NCBI GenBank assembly: GCA_028551475.1
Contig: CM052358.1
Coordinates: 9,531,938-9,595,937 of the forward strand
Direction: 5' to 3'
Length of the DNA stretch: 64,000 nt
Source of the DNA: Casuarina equisetifolia
Lineage: Eukaryota; Streptophyta; Magnoliopsida; Fagales; Casuarinaceae
Shown one piece after another: positions 1 through 12,680 of this stretch (positions are counted from its first letter, which is position 1; each line of letters starts with the position of its first letter). Position numbers and translations under genes: made by a program. The notes beneath the pieces were generated by a model. That model was not told where the DNA came from. It saw only the letters and a list, made by a program, of their open reading frames with translations, and did not search any database.

Positions 1-3000
1 CTTGGGATGATAGCGCCAGGAGGGTGCAACCGTAGAGTTTCTTTGACAACTAATTTCAAGAAATCTAGTTTCTCTAGGTCTGACTCATCAATGTTGCTCC
101 TCCCTTGAAGAACTTGTCGCACTTCGGCTTGTGCTTTCTCCATTGCTATTGGGTTTTTCAACAATTCAGACATTGCCCATTCTATTGTACTTGCTGAAGT
201 CTCACTTGCACCAGAGAGAAGGTCCTGAAAAATTATTTTGGCATAACGGCAGGCATATTTGACATTAAGCAAAATGGTTCTCAGTTATATATTCCAATAA
301 GTATAATATACAAGAACACCCAACAAATGAAAGGATATTTAATCAGATGAAAGAATTTTACTGTTAATTCAGAAAAAGAAAGAAAAAACAGGGGAGATGA
401 AGGGAGCTAAGGGGGCTATAATCCGATTCTTTTTAATCTCGCCTGCAAGATTTGCACCATTGATACTCATTTTTTACCATTTTTGGCCGTACACATGGAC
501 AATTCCTTGGCCAACATTAGCTTCAATTAACTAAGATAGATAGAACAAAATCGGAATATATCTAACAGTACTGCGACAAATACTTTGAATAAAGGCACTT
601 TTAGCTTATGATTCTACCCCTAGGATTCCCAATCTGCTCAGTTTTGAAGCTTCTCTGATGAAGTGGTGCTTAAGTGCTTCAATATGCCTGGCGCAACTGT
701 GATACAGTTTTTTGCAATACTATTACTGGTTCTTCATCACTAGATGTATAAACAATTTCACCTCGCTTCTTACTAATGTCTTCTAGTTTTCTCGGCTCCA
801 CTATATGGCTTGATAAATAGATATTGCATCTCAAACAATTTCAACTTCAAAAACGAGAAATTGACCCTTGTTTCTCTAAGGACAAAGAAGCACACATGGA
901 CTAAGAGATAAGACATAGCAAGAGGTACTCTTTCATACAATCAGCACGGCTATCCCATCAACTTTCTATCGAAAAATCCATTTTATTTCACCTCGTAATT
1001 TTTGCAACGTTTGATTCCATAACTGATGGTGACTTATATGTATCTAATTACTTTTCTGCTCACAAAAGAATCTTGTAGGCTTTTATTGTTACAGTTGAAG
1101 TTCCTGAGTTCAAGTGAATTTGTTGGTGACTAATCACTGGAGAAGAAGAACAGAGTTTTGGAACTGTTTTGAAGCAGAGATTGAATGCATTAATTTTAAT
1201 GTTATAACCCAGATTTTAAGTTCACAAAGATCAGAAGTGAGAAAAGAAAATCAGGACAGGGGAGAGACGGCATTCTATGATTGGATCGAGACTGGAGGTG
1301 GCAGGGCAGGTATTCTCATGAAAGAAAGAAGAACAGGAAGGAAGATAAGAGCTGTCTAACCTCTATTGTTTTGCCATAACCTTGTCTTGCTAGCTCTTAC
1401 TGGAGGAAGAGGTTTGTGTCACCTGTTTCCTATTCCATTTAGCATTGAAACCTTTGTTTTCTGATCGCTGGTCAATGAAAACACCATCCTTTGCTCTACC
1501 CCTTTCTCGGCTGGTGTAATCATCTGATCTTATCAAACTCTAACCTTCTTGCCTGCTCTTTCATCAGTTGCTCATTTAAAACCAGGGGCATAATCATCAA
1601 AAGCGGCCAAAATTCTAATCCTTTCGGACTCGCATTTGTTTTTCGTGAAATGAACAGTTCGTCATCTTCATGTACTTCAAAAGGTGTTTTGTTTCTACCT
1701 GGCTTGGTTGAACACCTGCCAATGGAATAAATGACTGTGTCTATAATTTCAGCATTTTAAACCTTCTCATCCAGCGTTTTAACCATCTCTATCATGCTTG
1801 GATTCTTCCCCATAAGCTTTCATGTGAACAACCAATCCAAAGAAAGCAATCAAGAATCTTTCTCATTTTCAATCCTTTCATCCCATATTTTCAAGAACTC
1901 TACTAAGAGAATGAAATCCGATAGGCTTTTCTTCCTTATTCCTACATCCAGTGGGATGCTTCATAATTTCTCAACTCTTCTTTCTTCGGCAATCCCATGG
2001 AAGATAGATTTTGACGTTCCATTTGAAATATTCTAAAAGCACATGCATCCCTATTTCTTTTTTCTACTTCAATCCTTTCCGTTGAGTTTTTTTCTAAAGT
2101 TTGCTTCCAACGTAGGCATTTAATACTCTGATCCTATGATATCAAAGAAATCTAAAGAAATAAATCAAGTTTTCAATTTAATGCACCAAAATCATAGTTA
2201 ACACCAAATAAAATAGGAACTTGAACGATGCTGCTTCAATTTATTACACTTGAGCTGGTCATGTTTCTTTCTCTGTCGTTTGTTTATTTCTCCTACTTTC
2301 GGCCACAAGACTTCTCGTAAAGTGGCTTTTGATACCAACCCTATCGGCTTCGTATTCCAACATGAATAGAACTCAACAAGTATAAGAACACAAGAATTAC
2401 TTGAAAACTAGAGCAAGTTAAGTCTTAAGAAAAAAGAAAAAAAAAAAAAAAAAAAAAAGAGATAATGTTTCTACACTCCTCTGCAGAAAATGGACATAAA
2501 GAGACCTGCCCTCTGATTGCAAAACTTGTGCCAAAGTAAAGGAATTTAGGCAACAATTTTTTTTCCCCCCCTTTACGAGGGATGTAGATAATGAATTTGT
2601 ATATAATACTTGCATACCAGAGTGACTGCTTTGATGTGGGTTTTCGTTATAATAAAGTCAAGGCCGCCCGTCTCTTGAAGTTTCAGAAGCACATCAACTA
2701 CATCATCGTGATCACAGGAATCGTCTTTGGATGCTGATGTGACAGCATTTCTTTGCGTCTTATCCTCGATTATACTATCAACAATCCTATCTATCCTTTT
2801 GTGTACGCTCTCCGCTGCAGGCTTCATCCCAGTAAGGAAACCAAGAAACTTTAGTGAGGGGAAGAGATCAGACACCGCAAAGCCGCCACTAAGTCTAAAA
2901 GCTTCCTTCACCAACGATATGAATTCCTTTTCATACCTGCACTTCTTCCCAAAAGCCGCCCTGGAAGCTATTCTATTCGTCAAGGAGAAGATTTTCTCAC

Positions 3001-3523
3001 TGAGATTGAATGGAAGACCCCCGGACAAGAAAATGGATTCAACAAGATTAGACACCTCTTCTTCCCTCACTGATTTAAACGACTGCACACGCTTTGCATT
3101 CAGAAGCTCCATGACACAAATCTTTCTCATTTGTCTCCAATAATCGCCATAGGGAGTAAAGACAACACCTGAAAGATTATAGCTCAAAATTTCAACGGCA
3201 GGAACAGTCGGCCTATTCGCAAATGCCGGATCGTGTGTCTTCAGCACCTCTTTCGCAAATTCTGGCGATGAAACAACTATAGCCAGTACCTCACCCAGTT
3301 GCAACTGCATGATTGAGCCGTATTTCTTGGCTAAGTTTGTCAAGGTATGATGTAGTAGTGATGAAAAAGCCAGCTGGTGCAAGTTCCCGATGAGAGGCAG
3401 TTTCCATGGTCCTGGAGGCAACCTATGGACTTGACCTTTGGCTTTAAACCTCCTCCAACAAATGAAGAGGATAAACAGGCAGAAAAGCCAAGTAACAAGA
3501 GGAAAAGAGGGACCTCGGAGCAT
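1..3523 (-). CDS. Cytochrome P450, CYP71 type (3' end beyond window)
   Basis: A two-exon plant P450. Exon 1 is 3523-2618 (302 codons, starting at a true ATG); exon 2 starts at 224 and leaves the window at base 1. The 2393-base intron (2617-225) has GT and AG ends, and the phase-0 join gives AVTL/DLLSG, the usual CYP71 intron place. Visible parts: N-terminal membrane anchor (residues about 8-23), PPGP hinge (36-39), WRQMR in helix C, the I-helix SETS block and the K-helix ETLR. The heme-binding loop lies beyond the window. Enzymes of this family are ER-bound monooxygenases of specialised metabolism using NADPH-P450 reductase; the substrate cannot be read from sequence. Oddity: the I-helix reads GASETS where the paralogues here read AGSETS, so the second motif glycine is alanine. 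No break is seen in the visible part. The intron holds a run of about 25 A (2430-2459) and no recognised gene. Confidence 0.9.
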
Positions 3524-4889
3524 TTGGGACTACTGGACACACTCTTCTGTCGGGACTTGGATTCTGTACTTCGCTGATGGTAAATCTGCTCAGTCTCTAA
3601 ACCTGCTTTTTACGGGTGAGGTATCGTTTGTGAAGATGCTCAGATCCAATAAAGGAGGAAACTTATCTTCGGTGCTGCGGAACTGACTGCAAGCAGGTGC
3701 GGTTGAGCAGCGGGGTAGTCTTCCGTCCTGGTGATTCAAAAGAGTCTTTTCCACTTTGCTTCCAACGCCAACTTTTTGGTTTTTGTCATTTCTCTTTCAA
3801 GAGATGATTATTTTCGGGCCTCGGAAGTGACATTTTGTTTGCTCTTAGCATCGGTACAATCATGTATGCAGGAAAGTCGATGGAGACTTTCAGTCGGTGA
3901 AGCCTTATCATGTTCCCCAAATCCTTGTCTAAATTAATTCGCTCCACCCTCCACCCTCCACCATGAATGTTGATAATCACGCGTAATAAAGTGGACTTTC
4001 AAAAGCGTGATGATACAAACTGCGGAACTCGTCATTGTGGAATGTTGCATCGTGTTCTCTTTTCCTGATAAGACATTAGAGACAAAATTTAATTTAACTT
4101 CATCTCCGACTGATAACATGGAGCGGAGGATTGTTCTTGTTGCATTCAATAATTACATGAAATTAGGTAAATAGTCGTTCAAGAGACAGTGAAATAAAAT
4201 CCATGCTCTGCCCAAGCAAGAATCTTATAATGTTCAAACGGTTTATCCGAAGCCCCCCTGGATTGATATGATTTGTCGTATAGATTTTCCTTTCAAATTA
4301 GTCTCACTCTTTGGAGACAGTGAATTGATATGGTTAGTCCTAAAGCTTTTCGGTTTAGTGTGGAAAAGAAGCCCACTAATCTTTGAAGAGTTAGGATAAG
4401 TAAAATGGTTATACATTAGTGGTAGGCTCAAGTTTGTCTCGATTATAGTTGAGTATTATCACTTTGAAGAAATGGCCCCGTTTAATTATTAGTGGCACAT
4501 CGCGTAAAATCAACTCCGAAAAATATTTAATTGCAAACATTAACTATAAAACGTATCTTTTTAATGGCTTATAAAGTTCAGGAATAGAAAATAAACATAA
4601 ACAACAACAACATTTATAATCAGGAAAAAGAAATAAGCAATACGTTTTATGGCTCAAAGTAAGACTATTTATTTAGGAAATCTTCAAGAACAACTTAAGA
4701 AAACACTCAACTAAACTGATATATCACATAACAGCTATTTATATGGGGGAAAACATACATGAAAAACGCAATAAAACCAATTATACGTATAATAGTAGCA
4801 AAAACCATGCCTACTTCCCCTCCATGGATTACATTCTTCAGGTGCGATCCCTTGTATCAACATGTATCGCATTCTCTGGTTCAATTCTT
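3524..4889. other. Spacer between two P450 genes, duplicated at 25892-27165
   Basis: This stretch is the upstream flank of the P450 at 1-3523 and the 3' flank of the dead P450 that ends at 4890. Most of it aligns by eye with 25892-27165, with small insertions and deletions; shared strings occur near 3731/26097, 4243/26640 and 4743/27007. No coding region, RNA gene or clear TATA box was recognised. It belongs to the duplicated two-gene unit. Confidence 0.6.
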
Positions 4890-6680
4890 TCAAGTAAGAT
4901 GCGAAATATGAGGAGTGGCAGGTACGTATAAATCATTCCTTCTCTTTGGTATTCCAACTCTCTCAGACATGTCGAGTTCTTCCGGTTTGATCCCATCAGG
5001 GAGTTGCCAGTTGAAGTGGTACAACAACTGAGAAAGAAGTGAGTTCAATAGTAGCAAGAGCAAATGATATGCCTGGACATATCCTCCTACCACCTCCAAA
5101 TGGAATGAATTCAAAGTTGTTCGCTCTAAAATCGATATTCGAGCCACGGAACCTTTCTGGGCGAAAGCAATCAGCGTCAATCCAGCGTTCAGGATCTCTC
5201 GCCATAGCCCATGTATTAATGATCACTTTCGTTTTACTGGGTATTTCGTACCCACCAATTTCATGATTTTCCGTCGATTCTCTTGGAAGTAAGGAACCAG
5301 GAGGGTGTAATCTTAGAGTTTCTTTGACAACTAATTTCAAGTAATCTAATTTTTCTACGTCAGTCTCGTCGATATTCTTCCTCCCTCGAAGGACTCGACG
5401 CACTTCATCCCGTGTCTTCTCCATTACTCCTGGGTTTCTTAATAATTCCGACATTGCCCATTCTAACGTAGTAGCTGAAGTCTCACTGCCAGCAGAGATA
5501 AGATCCTGAATAAAAATTGGATAACCACTGTCAAGGGTCGAAATTACAAGAATAAGAGCAAGAACATCCCAGCTTTTAAGGAGGCTGTCACTAATCATTA
5601 CAAAGTTACAGCTTCAATGAGAGGCTATCACCAAACATTTTTATTTCTTTTCAATATCTGAAAAAGAAAGAAAAATGAAAAATGAAAAATGAAAAGGTCA
5701 TCTTATTTAAAATCCCAATTATAAGACCCCTTCTCTCCCACTTGTGTCTCTAGGATACTGGACCCAAAAGAGTTCTCCAGCACCATTTTCAGCTTGTGTT
5801 TATAATCAACATAAACCATAATTTCGGTCTTACTTTTCTAACACGACTACAGGCTTGGGTTAAAAGCATGACCCGACTCACATAACAAATAAGCTCATAA
5901 CAATGACATGTATAGTTGGCATTACCCAAGATAGGCTTACCTAATAATTCGTGAAAAAACTGATCTTTCTTAATTTTTTCTTCAAACACTGTTAATTCCG
6001 GTACCTAGAGGTTCACACGTTATGTGATAAGAAACTAGTGTAAGAAGCTAAATTGGTTGGCTCGTTGCTCTACTTATCAACGAAAGAATCCTGATAAAAA
6101 GTACATGTGCACAGTTTGTATCCTCTATAACTTTTCACTTTATGAGAAGAATAAGACCAAAAATGTTTTAAGTTCTCGTTAGCCAAAAAGAGTGAAAAAG
6201 AAACAGAAACGAAGAAATACTGGTAATAAATTGCTAGATCTTATATGCATACAAAGGTGACGGCTTTGATGTGGTTGCTTGTGATACTGAATTCAAGCTC
6301 CCCTTTCTCCTGAAGCCTCAGTAGCGCGTCAACTAGATCCTCATGAGCTCCAAATTTGTCGTTGCTGGTTGCGGTGGTACTTCTTTTCATGTTAAGCTCG
6401 TGGATTGTGTCATCAAAAACCTTGTCTAGTTTCCTTTGTATTTTCTGCAGTGCAGGCTTCATTCTTGTAAGAAAACCAAGGCACTTCAGTGAAGGGAACA
6501 AATCAGGCAAGTCAAACCCTCCACCGACGGTAATAATTTCATTGAGCAATGATAGGAACTCTTTTTCATGTTTCCACCTTCTTCCGAATGCCGCCCTGGA
6601 AATTATACCGTTAGTCAGGGAGAAAAGCTTCTTGCTGAGATTGATTGGAAGTCCCTTGGACGAGGTAATGAATTCAATAA
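4890..6680 (-). pseudogene. Dead CYP71 P450, 3' part (exon 2, intron, 3' half of exon 1)
   Basis: Close copy of the intact P450 at 27166-29502. The 3' half of exon 1 is 6680-6253, the intron is 6252-5506 (GT/AG intact) and exon 2 is 5505-4890, ending at TGA (4892-4890). Exon 2 keeps AGSETS, the ETLR motif, FRPERF and the heme loop [11 protein letters not shown]. It carries one extra base near 5035-5042 relative to the intact paralogue (AGAAGTGAG against AGAGTAAG), which shifts the frame after the IEL of the helix following the heme loop. The 5' half of exon 1 lies 12.6 kb away at 19290-19769, separated by a pararetrovirus insertion. Nothing suggests it could still make a P450; the remaining sequence is otherwise very close to the paralogue, so the inactivation looks fairly recent. 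Confidence 0.9.
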
Positions 6681-9645
6681 ATGATATCCACTTTTGCTTA
6701 CACTATAGATCCAGATTTGTCCTCTCTCAAGATTAAAGATCATATCACTCCATCAGCACAAGTCTGAATTATTTTGGAGAAGTATGAGAAGTTAGTCAAA
6801 GTAATTGCATTTTTTGATACAGGATCTATGGTTAGCTTCATGAAGCCAGAAGTATTGCCACAAGCTTACTGAAAGAAATGTTCTCGAATGTTTCAAGCTG
6901 CCAATGGTGAATTGTTTGAGGTTACTCTTAAAAGTAAGCCAATCACTCTTAACCTCATTATTAGTTTTCAATTCACAGCAACGTTCTATGGCACTGATCT
7001 ACCAGGCAAGGATGTTCTTATTGGGTTTGATATTATTCCCAACCTCAAGAATGTTTGTTGGATTTCATAAGGGATGAATATTAGAGGACATTTGCTCATA
7101 TGGACAGGGGTTTCAAACCTGTTTCACATCTCTGATGGCTTACAACAACTCAAGATGAAGATTATTGAGACCAATTGTGCTGAAGGCCATACAAATTTTC
7201 TCAAAAAACATCCAAATCCATTATGGCAAAATGAGGAGTTCTTCATCACACTTCTATTCAAATGGAATGAAGATATTAATCCAACAAAAGCGAGTCACAA
7301 ATGCATGAATCCTGAACATTTGGCACTAGCTCAAGCCGAGCTACAACAACTCCAGCTTGACGGCTTAATTAAGCCGACAAAGTCAAAATGGGCATGCGAA
7401 GCATTCTCTGTCAACAAACGGGCATAGCAGGCAAGAGGAAAATTAAGGCTGGTAATCAATTATAAGCTTTTAAATCATTTTCTCACTAATGATAATTCCC
7501 ATTGCCAAACCGTTCTACACTCTTTGCTCAATTATCAGAGGCCCATATTTTTTCCAAGTTTGATCTCAAGGCGGGTTTTTGACAACTTGGAATAAAACCT
7601 GAAGAAAGGCCCAAGACAACTTTCTGCATTCCAAATTCCCATTTCCAGTGGACAGTAATGCCATTTGGATTGAAGGTAGCACCATCCCTGTTTCAGAGAA
7701 TGATGATGAAGATCCTCCGTCTAGTTCTCCATCATGCCCTAGTCTACATTGATGATATCCTATTGTTCTCAAAAGATGAAGAATCCCATATAGATCTGCT
7801 TAAACAGTTCTATGAATTAATGCAAAGATATGGGATCATGTTGTTAGAAAGAAAAATGATAATCGGTGTGCCAAATGTTGATTTTCTCGAGATGAAAATC
7901 TCGAAAGGTAGATACAAACTGCAACCCCATGTGGCTTCACAGTTGCTCGAATTCCCCGATGCAAATATGACAGTGAAGCGAGTACAATAGTTCTTGGGTA
8001 TTATTAACTACCTGGCAGATTTTATCAAAAAAGTAGCCGAATACACTACACCGTTATCTCAATTGTTGAAAAAAGAGCCCCCAGTATGGAATCCAGCGCA
8101 TACTCGATGTGTCAAGACATTAAAAGTGTTAGCTCAGAAGCTGCCACCACTCTAGATTCTAGATAAAGGCAAAATAGTACTGCAGACTGATGCTAGTGAT
8201 CTTTATTGGGGAGCGATCTTACTAGAAGAAACAGATGGAAAAGGAGAATTTGTGGATACAAAAGTGACACATTCAAAGAATCTGAGCATCATTATCACTC
8301 TACTTTCAAAGTGATTTTAGTGGTAAAAAGAGGGATTGAAAAGTTTCAATTCCATCTTATCATTTACCAGTTCTTGATTGAAATGGACTGCTCAACATTC
8401 CCAAAAATGTTATAGTTCAAGCAAAAGGTAATCCCCCAACCACAACTGTTACGCTGGGCCAACTGGTTCAGCCAATATAAATTTAAGGTGAGGCATATCA
8501 AAAGAAAATACAATGTCTTGAGTGATTTCCTTTCTCGACCTTCCAAACCTCCCCTCACCCTTTCCATCCACAAATGTCCTCATCTTCCTCCGTAGTTGCA
8601 GAAACTATGGAAAAAAAACCTCCCGATAATCCAAAACAAGTACTAGCCAAGCTATTGGATCTCTTACCTACTACAATAAAAAGGAGCATTACTGATGATG
8701 CTCTGCTTAGGTTTACTATTACTAGGATCCATGTTTACCAAAGGATACTTCTCAGGCGTTATAGTGTGTCAAGCTCTCTAGTCCAGTGCATAGACTGGCA
8801 TCCAACCTATCCTTTTCTCAATGTCTTCTATGTCCCATGCTTGCACACAATATTGTTCCTGAAGGAAGCATTTTGTCTATTATGGTATCTTGCTCGAGTT
8901 TACAGAATCGGCATGATTTTTTACAAACCATGGTTGCCCAATTTTCTGAGAAGATTCCCCACTAGAAACCAAAGTCCTTTTTTTCATAAATGGCTCTTCC
9001 TATTCTCTACTGAAGCAAACTAGTTATAAGAACTCAGGCACATGACAGATTGTTCTTACATCTTCATGACATTTCATCTCAAAGACCATATGTACATGGA
9101 TAAGGACAAGGCACGTGTAAATATTCTGCCATCCAAATCCCTGTTAGGAAAGTACAACCAACACTCTTTCAACAATATCCATTATTCCAATCACAGAAAC
9201 TAGAAGGACATCTGGGAAACAATGTGCCATGTCAATAACATATGTCCTGCAACAGTACCACAGGAGTTGTTTAATCCTTTCTTTTTCAATGAAGACAGAC
9301 ATGTAGACAAGACTGAAATCCTATTTCTAGAACATTATCGACTCTATCTCAAGAGAGCACATGCTTTTCATTTTATCACTGATGAAGAATTCTGGATGGA
9401 GACTTTTAAGGATTTAAATTTTTCATATCCTCAAAATCCAGAGTCCTATGACTTCCAATCTGAAGCTGTTGAAGAAGAGTCTACACCTAAGATTGTGGCT
9501 AAAGAAATCCATCTCACAAATCAAAAAGGAATATGGGCACGTGAAATTAATCATGAACTTTGGGGACCTGACATTGATGTGGAAGAACATAATTTGGACA
9601 ACCTACTGGAAGCGTGATCAAGATCTTATGCAAATCTGATGGGAT
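6681..9645 (+). mobile_element. Pararetrovirus block 1: protease, RT, RNase H, downstream unknown region
   Basis: Fossil block on the plus strand. In order: end of the coat-protease spacer, protease (around 6820-7060, DTGS), reverse transcriptase (about 7190-8020, with YIDDILLFS near 7741), RNase H region (about 8100-8570), then a region of unknown role (about 8574-9617) that is repeated on the minus strand at about 15975-15010. The block stops shortly after that region and is joined to a coat-protein piece. It is broken in many places. Confidence 0.85.
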
Positions 9646-10089
9646 TCTCTATGTATAATTACAACATGTTCTCGGAAAGATTTTATCTGGTTGGTGGCTT
9701 TGATGATGTAAATCTTAAACAAGTCTATCTGAATTCTCTCCCTGCTCCATTAAGGAAAGAGTTACTATAGAATCTCAACATGGCAAAAGTTCCACTTGCA
9801 GCAACCACCCTTGGTTGATTATATCAACAGGCCTTGATCGCACTGGACCAATTGTGCAACAAGTACAAGTTCATCCAAAATCTCCAGTTTATGGGGAAGA
9901 TTATCCACTCCAGTTGCCATAGACCAGACTTGCAAGTCAAGTGCAAAGGCTTAGATATAAACTGTTATTGTCCTTCTAGAAAAAAGCACCACAAGGCCAA
10001 GTTTAGACATTTCTCTAAACAATCCTATGGAAAGGAGAAGAAAAGAAGATTTCGGTTCTTCAAGAAGAAAAAATTCAGAGGAAAAAAGT
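9646..10089 (+). mobile_element. Pararetrovirus block 2: piece of coat protein
   Basis: A short plus-strand piece matching the C-terminal part of the coat-protein region, including the lysine/arginine-rich stretch before the zinc knuckle. The same stretch recurs at 11497-11940 (plus) and about 17640-17220 (minus). It is fused out of genome order between the unknown downstream region and the linker of block 3, so it marks a rearrangement rather than a gene. Confidence 0.75.
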
Positions 10090-12680
10090 GAGGCACCCAA
10101 CAATAGACACTTTAGGTGAACCAACAGGCAAAAAGTTTAAGTTTTATGTGCTTTATGGTGATCCAAAAAGACCACCTAAGGCATGGCTGGATTACAAAGC
10201 CAACAAGCAAGCAGCCAAAAAGCAGTATAGCAAGGTTCCTAAAGTAAATATGATCAGAACTCTAGACGGAATGGATCCTAACTCTATCACTTATGACGCT
10301 GAGTTTCCTCCACTTGAATACTCAAATGAGCAACAAAAGGCGAGACATGTTTGGAAGATTCCAGCAACTACCATTCAATCTGATGGTACCAAAAAGCCCA
10401 TTACTACAATAGAAGCAACTCTAAACTAGTAGTCTAAGAATGTTCTTGCACAAAATAAGATGTTAAAGCAAATAGCACGGGGACAAGTCCAGATTTCAGA
10501 ACAATTGGATCAAGGCTTCCAGACCTCTCATGATGTGATTGCAAGGTGCCAAGCAAATATTGATTGGGTGAATGTTGAATTATCCAACCTAGCCAAGCAA
10601 ATCAGTGCTTTTTCTTTAGCTTTTCGTTAAAAAGAAGCTGAACTCAACCACCTGAAATACCAGCTAGAAACTATGAAAAGAGAAAAACCCCAGATAGACC
10701 CTTTTTTCCCTTCCTTTTGTTCTATACAACCTTCAAAAGTTTACCAACCTTTACCCACTACATCACCATATAAGCCTGGTTTTCCGTCTTTCGAATTTCC
10801 TAGCAATTACACCCATGATACTCGTCTTGAACGACAAAGATCTCCAACTCCAACCCTTTGATTGAAAGCAAAAGAGACTCTGTATCAAAGATGACAAAGT
10901 GCTGACTTGTCAAAATCCCATTTCTGCCTTTCTAGAAAAATTAGTAGAATCAGAAACACCTATTGCTCCAAAAGATCCTAAAGTCCTCAGTATCTTGGAT
11001 GATGTCTCTAATGATGATGACTCTTGGATTGGTGACTTGATGATGAATATTGAAGGGCCAACAGTTACTCACACTGAATCTCAAGGATAAACAAGTACAA
11101 GAAGGCCAGAGCCCAAAGCGGTGCCTATCGCTTATGATCATTCAGAAACATATGCTCGAGATATTCCTCTCATCTCCTTAGATGATATCCTTCCCCACCA
11201 ATGGAAGGATAAATTGTTACAGATTTATTCTTACATGGGTATTGAGCTAAGGAAGGAAGGTACTACTTTCGTTCAAGCAGTGGATAGAGTAATTGAAAAA
11301 TTTCATGGACACCTACAGCTGTGGTGGTTTAATCTTGGAAGTCATAGACAAGATGAAGTTGTGCATCCAATGATATTAATCATTTCTTTAGACTCATTCA
11401 CATCGAGTTCTTAGGCTTTTGGGGAGATTTTATTAAACAAGCTCGAGAAGAATTGCTGAAGATCAAGTGTTGTTCTTTTGGTAGAAAAGACCTGGAGCGA
11501 CATTACAACATGTTCTCAGAAAGATTTTATCTAGTTGGTGGCTTTGATGATGTAAATCTCAAACAAGTCTATCTGAATTCTCTCCCTGCTTCATTAAGGA
11601 AAGAGATACTACAGAATCTCAACATGGCAAAAGTTTTACTTGCAGCAACCACCCTTGGTCAATTATATCAACAGGCCTTGATCGCACTGGACCAATTGTG
11701 CAACAAGTACGAGTTCATCCAAAATCTCCAGTTTATAGGGAAGATTATACACTCCAGTTGCCACAGACCAGACTTGCAAGTCAAGTGCAAAGGCTCATAT
11801 AAAAATTGTTATTGTCCTTCTAGAAAGAAGCACCACAAGGCCAAGTTCAGACATTTCTCTAAACAATCCTATGGAAAGGAGAAGAAAAAAAGATTCTAAT
11901 TCTTCAAGAAGAAAAAATTCATAGGAAAAAAATGAGGCACTAAGTGCTTTGTTTGCAAGAAAGAAAGTCATTTTGCAAATCAATGTCCACAGAAAAAGAA
12001 GCGTGCTCAACTTATTGATTCCCTCCATCAAGTTACTTGAAGGGCTATCCTTTTTTCTCTATAGGGGAACATCATGCAAAGATTGCTTGTCTCTACAAGG
12101 AAACAATATGCAAAGACTGCTTTCGCAAACCCTTGAAAGTAAGTACTAACCCTAAAAGGCCGTTACAAGTTTGTTTAGGCCATGAAGGCCGTTTATTTAT
12201 CGCAAGCATAAATGGGTGAATTCTTCTTTAAAGGGGCTTGAAAGTTTGTCCTAGCAATACGTGACCTTAAAAGGTGAGTTTATCTGCGCAAAACGTGACC
12301 CTTGATAAGAGGTTGGATAGTCTAACGAAACTCTGCGTGTTTTTCTTTTTCCAGGAGGAAATAGAACTTGAAGATCTCTTTGGTTAAGGATATAAGACTT
12401 TGAGACTCTACGCATCTCTATTTCCTATAGAAAAATTTCTTGTCACTTTCTCTTCAAAATCCTCTAAAAACTCTAAAGTTCTTACTACTTCTCCTTCTTT
12501 TGGCAAACCCAAAGACTCTTTTTCATCCACCAAATCACTTGACCACCTCTTTGAGGTTGAGTATATCCCCCAAGATGATCTTGTCTCATAAACCTTTGAC
12601 CCTGTTATTCCCAATCCTTATCGAGTTCTTAAGAATAACTACAAAGAGGTCATTGTCAAGCATCTCTTTGGCAGGTCTAG
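10090..12680 (+). mobile_element. Pararetrovirus block 3: linker, coat protein, leader-like region, start of movement protein
   Basis: Plus-strand fossil block. The movement-coat linker is at about 10090-10890, the coat protein with its zinc knuckle at about 10899-12030, a leader-like intergenic stretch at about 12035-12425, and the first part of the movement protein at about 12425-12672. The join between coat protein and leader falls in a shared ACTTGAAGGGC string. The block ends head to head with minus-strand block 4. Broken many times. Confidence 0.8.

Noticed and set aside
1491-2036. Two open frames of about 80 codons in the intron of the first P450
   Set aside because: No family marks on either strand, and the region sits inside a well-defined intron. 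Possibly a decayed element, but nothing supports a call.
4243-4431. Open frame between P450 genes
   Set aside because: Not conserved as protein in the paralogous spacer near 26640; short and without motifs.
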